The translations under genes were made by a program, and so were the position numbers. The notes beneath the pieces were generated by a model. The model ran no database searches. It was given only the letters and a program-made list of their open reading frames with translations, and had not been told where the DNA came from. Below are positions 1 to 5,537 of a DNA stretch of 6,686 nt, in pieces. Origin of the DNA: Burkholderiales bacterium (GTDB taxonomy: Bacteria; Pseudomonadota; Gammaproteobacteria; Burkholderiales; Usitatibacteraceae); the NCBI GenBank assembly GCA_026786225.1, contig JAJAYN010000280.1, positions 1 through 6,686 of the forward strand. The letters are read 5' to 3'. Each line of letters opens with the position of its first letter. Position 1 is the stretch's first letter.

Positions 1-179
1 CCGGATAAAGCTTGCATCGTGATGGGGGTGATAAATTTTGTACCCGCCTCGGTCATCACGACCTGTACTTCGATTTCAGATTTCCGCAATAAACGGACCA
101 GCTCAGCGCATTTGTAGGCCGCTATGCCGCCGGTGATACCGAGCAAAACGCGAGAATTTCTAGCAGCTTTCGTAACCAT
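1..179 (-). CDS. coaBC: Bifunctional phosphopantothenoylcysteine decarboxylase / phosphopantothenate-cysteine ligase, N-terminal fragment
   Basis: CoaBC carries out two successive steps of coenzyme A synthesis in the cytoplasm: CTP-dependent joining of cysteine to 4'-phosphopantothenate, then FMN-dependent decarboxylation to 4'-phosphopantetheine. Only the first 59 complete residues are present; the gene runs off the left edge. The visible part is the start of the flavoprotein decarboxylase half: a VLLGITGGIAAYK nucleotide-binding strand-turn-helix (residues 11-23), then AELVRLLRK, VVMTEAGTKFITP and MQALSG, all typical of the family. The start is well fixed, because an in-frame TAA lies four codons upstream of the ATG at 179. 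No Shine-Dalgarno sequence is visible before this ATG, which is unusual here. It is transcribed divergently from radC with 31 bases between the two start codons. Recognition rests on motif memory, but the match is strong throughout. Confidence 0.93.
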   Translation of the reverse strand, partial: MVTKAARNSRVLLGITGGIAAYKCAELVRLLRKSEIEVQVVMTEAGTKFITPITMQALS

Positions 180-185
180 TCGATT

Positions 186-191
186 ATTTTA
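186..191 (-). promoter_or_regulatory. Possible coaBC -10 element (TAAAAT)
   Basis: Read on the minus strand, TAAAAT lies in the 31-base gap before coaBC. A start of transcription about seven bases after it would fall at or next to the A of the coaBC ATG, giving a leaderless or nearly leaderless mRNA. The best -35 match, TTGCCA, is 20 bases upstream, which is longer than the usual 17, so the call is weak. The element would sit inside the 5' leader of radC. Confidence 0.3.
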
Positions 192-210
192 CACAGGATC
201 ATTCGAAAAA

Positions 211-888
211 ATGGCAATCACGGATTGGCCTTCAGACGAGCGCCCGCGCGAGCGTTTGTTGAAACAGGGGGCGAGATCGTTATCCGATGCGGAGTTGCTC
301 GCCATTTTCCTCAGGGTCGGGGTAAAGGGTAAAAGTGCGGTCGACCTGGCGCGCGAATTGGTTAACAAGTTTGGCAATCTCGCCAGTCTCTTTTCAGCGA
401 GCGAGATTCAATTGTGTGCTGTCAATGGTATCGGGCCTGCCAAGTATGTCCAGCTCCAGGCGGTGCTTGAAATGGGTCGTCGGGCGCTTGAAGAGGAGGT
501 CTTGAAAACAGACGCACTGAATTCTCCGCATGCCGTTCGTGACTATTTGCGCATGACCCTGTCTCGCTTGCCACACGAAGTTTTTGTTGCTGTCTTCCTG
601 ACCGCTCAAAACCGCGTCATAGCCGTTGATGAGTTATTTCGGGGCACCCTGACGCAAACCAGCGTATACCCTCGCGAAATTGTTAAGCGGGCACTGACAC
701 ACAATGCTGGATCCGTAATTCTGGCGCACAACCACCCCTCGGGCGAGGCGAGTCCGAGTGCCGCAGACCGCTCGTTAACGAAAGCGTTGGCCGAGGCGCT
801 GGCGTTGGTTGATGTGAAGGTACTGGATCATTTTATTGTCGCGCCTGGCGCGTCGCTTTCCTTCGCAGAAGAGGGGTTGCTGTACTAA
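211..888 (+). CDS. radC: RadC family JAMM-domain protein
   Basis: This 225-residue protein has the usual RadC length. After an N-terminal RPRERLLKQGARSLSDAELLAIFLR stretch it has a helix-hairpin-helix-like segment (GIGPAK, residues 73-78). A JAB1/MPN (JAMM) metal-binding domain follows. The zinc-site pattern is complete: H173-x-H175, seven residues, S183, two residues, D186 (HNHPSGEASPSAAD), with E141 in DELFRGTL as the likely catalytic glutamate. The fold is that of metalloproteases/isopeptidases. The name comes from an E. coli repair mutation later traced to recG, and the real function is unsettled; a DNA-related role is only suggested. The ATG at 211 is chosen because an upstream in-frame ATG at 124 would overlap the start of coaBC by 56 bases and add about 29 residues foreign to the family. 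A weak AGGA (195-198) precedes the start. No clear terminator follows. Confidence 0.95.
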   Translation: MAITDWPSDERPRERLLKQGARSLSDAELLAIFLRVGVKGKSAVDLARELVNKFGNLASLFSASEIQLCAVNGIGPAKYVQLQAVLEMGRRALEEEVLKTDALNSPHAVRDYLRMTLSRLPHEVFVAVFLTAQNRVIAVDELFRGTLTQTSVYPREIVKRALTHNAGSVILAHNHPSGEASPSAADRSLTKALAEALALVDVKVLDHFIVAPGASLSFAEEGLLY

Positions 889-964
889 AAAGGCGGGCCG
901 AAGGGGGAACAGCTAGCCGCGCGGCATCAGATTTGCGACACAACAACCCGCTCGCGGCCAAGCG

Positions 965-970
965 TATGAT
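965..970 (+). promoter_or_regulatory. Possible -10 element (TATGAT) before the S9 peptidase gene
   Basis: TATGAT matches the sigma-70 -10 consensus at five of six positions and lies 31 bases before the GTG start at 1002, so a transcript from it would have a leader of about 25 bases. No acceptable -35 box is found 16-18 bases upstream, so this is only a candidate. If real, it excludes the in-frame ATG codons at 966 and 969 as start codons. Confidence 0.25.
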
Positions 971-986
971 GCGGTTTAGCAATCGT

Positions 987-993
987 GGAAGGG
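987..993 (+). promoter_or_regulatory. Ribosome binding site that decides the GTG start of the S9 peptidase
   Basis: GGAAGGG, a good purine-rich Shine-Dalgarno sequence, ends eight bases before GTG at 1002. The alternative in-frame starts, TTG at 933 and ATG at 966 or 969, have no comparable sequence at the right distance. The resulting N-terminus also gives a plausible signal peptide. Confidence 0.6.
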
Positions 994-1001
994 TCGCCCG
1001 C

Positions 1002-3476
1002 GTGACAAAGGACACAAATTTTGCATCAAGAGTTCAGCGACTGATTGTCACGCTCCGCACGATCACTTGCAGCTTCATGGCTTGCTTCGGATTCGGTCTG
1101 ACACTTGCAGCGGATGCTGTTCGATATCAGGTCCCTTCCCAGGCGATCATCGACATGATTGACGCGCCACAGGTTCCTCAGACACTACTTTCGCCAAACC
1201 GCGACTGGTTGATGTTGCTCGAACGTCCTGCATTGCCGCCGGTGGCGGAACTAGCCCAACCTGAAATCCGTCTTGCCGGCATACGCATCAATCCGCGGAA
1301 TAGCAATCAAAGTAGAGCGGGCTTGGCGACGGGCATCAAGTTGATAAAAATTGCGGACCGCTTTGAGAAGCCGATCAATGGTGTGGGTCAGGGCGCTCGT
1401 GTCGGCGATGCCCAATGGTCGCCGGATGGCAAACGTATTGCATTTAGCCTCGTAAAAGATAATGCGATTGAATTATTTGTCGCGGAAATTGCCAATGGCG
1501 GAATCGCGAAACGCCTTACGGACCGTGCGCTGAACAACGCGATAGGTAAAGCCTTCGTGTGGCAAAGCGATTCCAAATCGTTGGTGGCCAATTTTGTTCC
1601 TTTGGGAAGGGGGGCTCCGCCTAAACTCGTTGATTTGCCCGTAGGCCCACTGATTATGGAAAACTTGGGCAAACGCAACACGGAACGGACCCATCAGGAT
1701 TTGTTGAAGTCGCAATACGACGAAGCCTTGTTCGATTATTACGGCATGTCGGAGTTGGCGGGCATTGGGCTGGACGGCAGGATAACGCTGATCGCACAGG
1801 GGGTTATCCGCGCGTTTCAACCTTCGCCGAACGGCGAGTACGTGATGGTTCAGACGATTCGGCGACCTTATTCGTATTCGGTACCGATTTCGCGCTTTCC
1901 GCTTAAGACCGAAATTCGGGATGCACGTGATGAGGATGTGGGTAAAGTTCTCAAAACATTGTCTGATTTGGCAGTGGCCGAGAATGAAGAACTCGATCCT
2001 GACGCTGTGCGCAAAGGGCCGCGTCAGTATGCTTGGCGCAGCGATGTGCCAGCGACGATAACTTGGGTGCAGCCCGTCGAGGGTCGCCGCAATGGGCTCG
2101 GTGATCAGTTGCTCGCGTTGGCAGCACCTTTCGAGGGCGAACCACAAACGCTGGCGAAAGTTGACTTGCGTTATCAAACTGCATTTTGGGGGCGCGACGA
2201 TGTTGCGCTCGTTGTAGAAGCATCGCGAAAAACCCGCCGTACGGTTACATGGAGGATTTTCCCGGCCGATTCAACGCGTGCACCAGTGAAGTTATTTGAT
2301 CGATCGTCAGAGGATCGTTACGGGGACCCGGGGATACCCGCGACCGAGGCCGACTCGCGCGGGGGGCGCACCCTGAACTTTTCGCCCGATGGGAAGGCAA
2401 TTTATTTGATCGGCAACGGGGCGTCGCCCGAAGGCGACCGGCCATTCATTGCCCGCTATGATCTGGAAACGCGCGAAACAAAGCACCTGTACCGTTCGGA
2501 GGCACCTTACTACGACACGCCAATCGCACTATTTGATTCCGGACCCACGCTGAAGCTGCTACTCCAGCGCGAAAGCGTTACTGAGGCACCAAACATCCAT
2601 TTTCGCGATTTGACAACCGGCGCGATGCAGGCAGTGACACGTTTTGTGACGCCCAAGAACCCTATTGCGCTCGTGACGAAAGAAGTAATTCGGTATAAGC
2701 GAAAGGATGGTGTTGAGCTTTCGGGTACTTTGTACTTGCCGGTTGGGTACAAAAAAGACGAAGGGCCTCTGCCCTTGCTGATATGGGCCTATCCGCGTGA
2801 ATTTCGGTCTGCTGAAGCAGCTGGCCAAGTGTCAGGCTCTTCGTATCGATATGTACGGCCGAGTTTTAGTGGCCCTTTGCCATTCCTGACTTTGGGCTAT
2901 GCCGTGCTGGACAATCCGGTTATGCCGATTGTGGGTGACAATGGCAAGGAGCCCAACGACACCTATTTACCGCAACTTATCGCCAGCGCGGAGGCGGCTA
3001 TTGATGAAGTTGTACGACGGGGCGTGGCTGATCGCAGCAGGATTGCTGTTGGCGGGCATTCCTACGGCGCATTTATGGTGGCAAATCTTCTTGCACACAC
3101 GAAACTTTTCGCCGCTGGCATTGCGGAAAGTGGCGCTTACAACCGTACATTGACGCCATTTGGGTTTCAGGCGGAAGATCGTACCTTCTGGAGGGCGCGA
3201 GACGTTTACAGTCAAATGTCTCCGTTCAACTTCGCCGATCAGATCAAGGCGCCAATGTTGATGATTCATGGCGAAGCCGACTCGAACACTGGCACATTCC
3301 CCTTGCAAAGCGAACGCCTTTATCAGGCTATACGCGGTCTGGGGGGTACCGTTCGACTGGTGATGTTGCCGCATGAGGATCACGGCTATCGCGGTCGCGA
3401 ATCGGTGCTGCATCGTTTGTGGGAATCGCAGCGTTGGTTGGATAAGTACGTGAAGAATGCAGGCAAGGCGGGCTAG
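1002..3476 (+). CDS. Secreted S9 family serine peptidase, glutamyl endopeptidase-like (S9D)
   Basis: From the GTG start the protein has 824 residues. Residues 1-37 look like a signal peptide: basic residues (R10, R13, R19), then a hydrophobic run ITCSFMACFGFGLTLAA with likely cleavage near A36-A37, so the enzyme is probably periplasmic. Residues about 45-560 form the S9 beta-propeller, with blade motifs such as SPNR (64-67), WSPDGK (139-144), PSPNG (274-278) and FSPDGK (460-465). Residues about 560-824 are an alpha/beta hydrolase domain with a complete triad: S687 in GGHSYG, D760 in HGEADSNTG, H794 in PHEDHGY. Segments around the triad (NDTYLPQLIASAEAA, SGAYNRTLTPFGFQ) closely resemble plant chloroplast glutamyl endopeptidase as I recall it, suggesting cleavage of peptides after Glu; this specificity is inferred. 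The gene lies 113 bases after radC and before rpmB, which are adjacent in E. coli. No lipoprotein box fits. No convincing terminator follows. Confidence 0.9.
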   Translation: MTKDTNFASRVQRLIVTLRTITCSFMACFGFGLTLAADAVRYQVPSQAIIDMIDAPQVPQTLLSPNRDWLMLLERPALPPVAELAQPEIRLAGIRINPRNSNQSRAGLATGIKLIKIADRFEKPINGVGQGARVGDAQWSPDGKRIAFSLVKDNAIELFVAEIANGGIAKRLTDRALNNAIGKAFVWQSDSKSLVANFVPLGRGAPPKLVDLPVGPLIMENLGKRNTERTHQDLLKSQYDEALFDYYGMSELAGIGLDGRITLIAQGVIRAFQPSPNGEYVMVQTIRRPYSYSVPISRFPLKTEIRDARDEDVGKVLKTLSDLAVAENEELDPDAVRKGPRQYAWRSDVPATITWVQPVEGRRNGLGDQLLALAAPFEGEPQTLAKVDLRYQTAFWGRDDVALVVEASRKTRRTVTWRIFPADSTRAPVKLFDRSSEDRYGDPGIPATEADSRGGRTLNFSPDGKAIYLIGNGASPEGDRPFIARYDLETRETKHLYRSEAPYYDTPIALFDSGPTLKLLLQRESVTEAPNIHFRDLTTGAMQAVTRFVTPKNPIALVTKEVIRYKRKDGVELSGTLYLPVGYKKDEGPLPLLIWAYPREFRSAEAAGQVSGSSYRYVRPSFSGPLPFLTLGYAVLDNPVMPIVGDNGKEPNDTYLPQLIASAEAAIDEVVRRGVADRSRIAVGGHSYGAFMVANLLAHTKLFAAGIAESGAYNRTLTPFGFQAEDRTFWRARDVYSQMSPFNFADQIKAPMLMIHGEADSNTGTFPLQSERLYQAIRGLGGTVRLVMLPHEDHGYRGRESVLHRLWESQRWLDKYVKNAGKAG

Positions 3477-3589
3477 CGCATCGACTTTGCATCGGCCTTG
3501 CCGTTCATGCTGCCAAGCATCGAAATCACTCGAACCGCAGGCGTTTTTTCTTTCAGTCGTCACGAAGCCAAACCGAAAGAACGGACCGG

Positions 3590-3618
3590 TTGCGGCAAGT
3601 ACTTGGTTTTGGTATAAT
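3590..3618 (+). promoter_or_regulatory. Strong sigma-70 promoter of the rpmB-rpmG operon
   Basis: A -35 box TTGCGG (3590-3595), a 17-base spacer and a perfect TATAAT (3613-3618) are present, with TGG directly before the -10 giving an extended -10 (TGn). Transcription should begin near 3625, leaving a leader of about 105 bases before rpmB. The strength fits a ribosomal protein operon and implies that rpmB-rpmG is transcribed independently of the peptidase gene. Confidence 0.85.
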
Positions 3619-3680
3619 TTTTGGCTGTGCTCGGTGCCCGCTAGGTTGTCGTTGTACCGGGGGCAATATCAACAAATAAT

Positions 3681-3708
3681 GGAACCGGTTTTTTCGGTCC
3701 GCGTTTTT
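3681..3708 (+). terminator. Terminator-like hairpin in the rpmB leader (possible attenuator)
   Basis: GGAACCG (3681-3687) pairs with CGGTCC (3695-3700) to give a six-pair stem with one bulged A and a seven-base loop. Three bases later comes a run of five T (3704-3708). This has the form of a weak intrinsic terminator, and it lies between the rpmB promoter and the rpmB ribosome binding site. It could attenuate the operon, or it may simply be a leader stem; it is too weak to call a full terminator. Confidence 0.4.
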
Positions 3709-3729
3709 AACAGCTTAAAGAGGTGCAAT

Positions 3730-3966
3730 ATGGCACGCGTTTGCCAAGTAACGGGGAAAGCCCCCATGGTGGGCAACAATGTTTCCCACGCAAATAACAA
3801 AACCAAGCGTCGTTTTTTGCCGAATCTGCAGTACCGTCGCGTTTGGGGCGAATGTGAAAATAGTTGGGTGCGTTTGCGGCGCACGAAAGCTGGTCTGCGC
3901 ACCATAGCCAAGAAAGGTATTGATGCCGTCCTAGCCGATCTGCGCGCCAGTGGCATCGCAATTTAA
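3730..3966 (+). CDS. rpmB: 50S ribosomal protein L28
   Basis: L28 is a small basic protein of the large ribosomal subunit. The 78-residue product has the normal length and typical sequence: MARVCQVTGKAPMVGNN at the start, then SHANNKTKRRFLPNLQ, WVRLRRTKAGLRTIAKKGID and a C-terminal VLADLRASG. The ATG at 3730 has a good Shine-Dalgarno sequence (GAGG, 3720-3723, within AAAGAGGTG). The reading frame is open further upstream, but that stretch contains the operon promoter and does not belong to L28. It is the first gene of a two-gene operon with rpmG, ten bases apart. The only conserved-looking cysteines are single (C5, C42), so this is the zinc-free form. Confidence 0.98.
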   Translation: MARVCQVTGKAPMVGNNVSHANNKTKRRFLPNLQYRRVWGECENSWVRLRRTKAGLRTIAKKGIDAVLADLRASGIAI

Positions 3967-3976
3967 GGAGCGGGAC

Positions 3977-4132
3977 ATGAGAGAGAAAATCAAGCTCGAA
4001 TCGACCGCAGGCACGGGTCATTTCTACACGACCACCAAGAACAAAAAGACCATGCCAGAGAAAATGGAGATCATGAAATTTGATCCCAAGGCTCGCAAGC
4101 ACGTCGCTTACAAAGAAACGAAGCTGAAATAA
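3977..4132 (+). CDS. rpmG: 50S ribosomal protein L33
   Basis: L33 is a small protein of the large ribosomal subunit near the E site. The 51-residue product MREKIKLESTAGTGHFYTTT... through FDPKARKHVAYKETKLK is the cysteine-free, zinc-independent type. It starts at MREK rather than the MAKGxREK seen in many relatives; the shorter form is, as I recall, normal in Neisseria and Nitrosomonas-like bacteria. The start is set by AAGGAG (3965-3970), which overlaps the rpmB stop codon and lies six bases before the ATG, pointing to translation coupled to rpmB. An in-frame ATG at 3950 would overlap rpmB and is not used. The operon ends at the terminator at 4182-4212. Confidence 0.97.
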   Translation: MREKIKLESTAGTGHFYTTTKNKKTMPEKMEIMKFDPKARKHVAYKETKLK

Positions 4133-4155
4133 CGTTCTATGGCGAAATTAGCATA

Positions 4156-4173
4156 ATCGCTGGTTAGAGCGAT
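4156..4173. repeat. Small perfect inverted repeat after rpmG
   Basis: ATCGCT (4156-4161) and AGCGAT (4168-4173) form a perfect six-pair stem with a six-base loop, 23 bases after the rpmG stop. No T-run follows on either strand, so it is not itself a terminator; it may be an RNA stem that stabilises the rpmB-rpmG transcript 3' end, or chance. Confidence 0.5.
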
Positions 4174-4181
4174 GGATAAAT

Positions 4182-4212
4182 AAAAAAACGCCTGCATAGC
4201 AGGCGTTTTTTT
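4182..4212. terminator. Bidirectional intrinsic terminator between rpmG and the desaturase gene
   Basis: ACGCCTGC (4188-4195) and GCAGGCGT (4199-4206) make a perfect eight-pair GC-rich stem with an ATA loop. It is flanked by a run of A on the left (4182-4188) and a run of T on the right (4206-4212), so it works in both directions. On the plus strand it ends rpmB-rpmG; on the minus strand it ends the transcript of the convergent desaturase gene, whose stop codon is 20 bases away. Confidence 0.93.
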
Positions 4213-4226
4213 ATTGGCTTACCGCG

Positions 4227-5435
4227 TTACGCATAACTACGCAATTGGCGCGAGAACTGTTGCAGTTGCGCGATGCCGGTTGCCTCGGCACGTCGGCACC
4301 AATCTTCCAGCTTGGCGACCAATTCCTCTTTCGAGAGAGTCGATCGCTCCCATAGCTTGGCAAGTTCCTGTCGGAACGAGTAGATTGTCTCCAACACCGA
4401 GCTATGTTGCAGTGTCTCTTTCAACGTTTCGCGTTGTTCCGGCGTCAACTGATCTGACTCTATCTTTAGCCATTGCCTGAAGTGTTTTACGGCTTTGCGT
4501 TCCCGTAGACTAGTGAGTGCGGGAGCAACCCCATCCGCACGCAAGCGATTGATTTCAGCAGCGCAAGTTGACTTCAGCGTCCGTGTGTACTTTGTTACGA
4601 TTTCGTACCGATGAGCGATTACGGCCTGCAGTGTATCTGCGTCACATACGCGTTTGTCAGCGTCGAAACGTGGCCGAGGTGCAACCTTCTTTACTGTGGC
4701 CAATCCCAAGAATGAGAGAATATTGATGTATAGCCAACCCAGATCAAATTCGTACCAGCGCATTGAAAAGCGCGCAGACGTCGGAAATGCGTGATGGTTG
4801 TTGTGCAGTTCTTCACCACCGATCCAAAAGGCGATTGGCGTGATATTCGTACTGGTATCGTTGACTGTGTAATGGCGATAGCCCCAATAATGGCCGACGC
4901 CGTTAATAATCCCTGCAGCATGAAATGGGATCCACATCATCTGCGCTGCCCAAATAGCGCCGCCAACTGGTCCGAACAGGATGAGGTTGGTTGCAAGCAT
5001 CAGTCCCACGCCTTGCCAGCTAAATGCGGCGTAAACATTTCGCTCCATCCAGTCGTCAGGCGTGCCGTGGCCGTACTTTCCCATTGTTTCTGGCTTCCTG
5101 GATTCGACGCGATAAAGTTCAGCGCCCTGCGTTACAACTTTCTTGATGCCATATATCTGTGGACTATGCGGATCCTCTGCCGTCTCGCATTTTGCGTGAT
5201 GCTTACGGTGAATTGATACCCACTCTTTCGTGACTTGTCCCGTTGTTAGCCACAGCCAGAAGCGAAAGAAATGGCTCGGAATGGCGTGCAAGTCCAACCC
5301 GCGATGTGCCTGCGCGCGATGCAGATAGATCGTGACGGCAGCTATCGTTACATGAGTGAGGGCGAGCGTTACAACCACATAACCCCACCAAGGCAAATCT
5401 ATCAAGCCTGTCGCAAAAAAATCAGGGATATTCAA
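4227..5435 (-). CDS. Membrane acyl-CoA-type (delta-9) fatty acid desaturase with transposase-like C-terminal extension
   Basis: A 402-residue di-iron integral membrane desaturase that should introduce a cis double bond into saturated acyl chains, probably delta-9, affecting membrane fluidity. The three histidine boxes are intact: H39-RAQA-H44, H76-RK-H79-H80 and H211-NN-H214-H215. N178 and H182 (NGVGH) match the extra metal ligands of the stearoyl-CoA desaturase type. Hydrophobic segments lie near residues 15-37, 55-66, 140-175 and 232-248. After about residue 270 comes a charged, helical tail (about 130 residues) not needed for desaturation; residues 310-402 resemble the C-terminal part of ISL3-family transposases but lack DDE catalytic residues. 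The start is TTG, with GGAG eight bases upstream and no earlier alternative; the next Met is near residue 118. The upstream gene on the same strand is an MscS channel 102 bases away. Substrate and position of the double bond are inferred. Confidence 0.92.
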   Translation of the reverse strand: MNIPDFFATGLIDLPWWGYVVVTLALTHVTIAAVTIYLHRAQAHRGLDLHAIPSHFFRFWLWLTTGQVTKEWVSIHRKHHAKCETAEDPHSPQIYGIKKVVTQGAELYRVESRKPETMGKYGHGTPDDWMERNVYAAFSWQGVGLMLATNLILFGPVGGAIWAAQMMWIPFHAAGIINGVGHYWGYRHYTVNDTSTNITPIAFWIGGEELHNNHHAFPTSARFSMRWYEFDLGWLYINILSFLGLATVKKVAPRPRFDADKRVCDADTLQAVIAHRYEIVTKYTRTLKSTCAAEINRLRADGVAPALTSLRERKAVKHFRQWLKIESDQLTPEQRETLKETLQHSSVLETIYSFRQELAKLWERSTLSKEELVAKLEDWCRRAEATGIAQLQQFSRQLRSYA

Positions 5436-5443
5436 CGAAATTA

Positions 5444-5447
5444 CTCC
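5444..5447 (-). promoter_or_regulatory. Shine-Dalgarno sequence for the TTG start of the desaturase
   Basis: On the minus strand GGAG lies eight bases before TTG at 5435. It supports this rare start codon, since no ATG or GTG lies nearby in frame that would keep the first membrane segment and first histidine box. Confidence 0.65.
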
Positions 5448-5537
5448 AGCAGTAAGGAATTATTTAATGGTTGGGGCAGTTTACGCCGATTCGAGTTTGC
5501 CGACAGTGAAAATGTATAAATGGTTGATTTAATGTTG

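Noticed and set aside
124..210. In-frame upstream extension of radC starting at ATG 124
   Set aside because: It overlaps the start of coaBC on the other strand and adds residues not found in RadC, while the ATG at 211 gives the usual length.
1065..1095. Lipoprotein box around the cysteines in the peptidase signal peptide
   Set aside because: The residues before the cysteines (TIT-C and FMA-C) do not fit the lipobox pattern; an ordinary signal peptide fits better.
1473..2177. 234-codon open frame on the minus strand inside the S9 peptidase gene
   Set aside because: It lies antisense to a gene with clear domains, its translation has no recognisable family motif, and it looks like a shadow frame.
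2967..3563. 198-codon open frame on the minus strand across the peptidase catalytic domain
   Set aside because: It is antisense to the conserved triad region, whose conservation explains the open frame; no recognisable domain.
3477..3580. Repeated GCATCG words and a T-run after the peptidase gene as a terminator
   Set aside because: The repeats are direct, not inverted, and no stable stem precedes the T-run at 3544-3549.
3457..3729. Upstream open extension of the rpmB frame, including an in-frame ATG at 3679
   Set aside because: The stretch contains the operon promoter and leader; neither ATG 3457 nor ATG 3679 has a ribosome binding site, and L28 is complete from 3730.
4791..5216. 141-codon open frame on the plus strand inside the desaturase gene
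   Set aside because: It is opposite the histidine-box region of an intact desaturase and shows no family features.
5436..5537. Promoter or fatty-acid regulator operator before the desaturase gene
   Set aside because: The gap is AT-rich, but I find no -35/-10 pair with good spacing and no clear palindrome for a FabR/DesT-type regulator.
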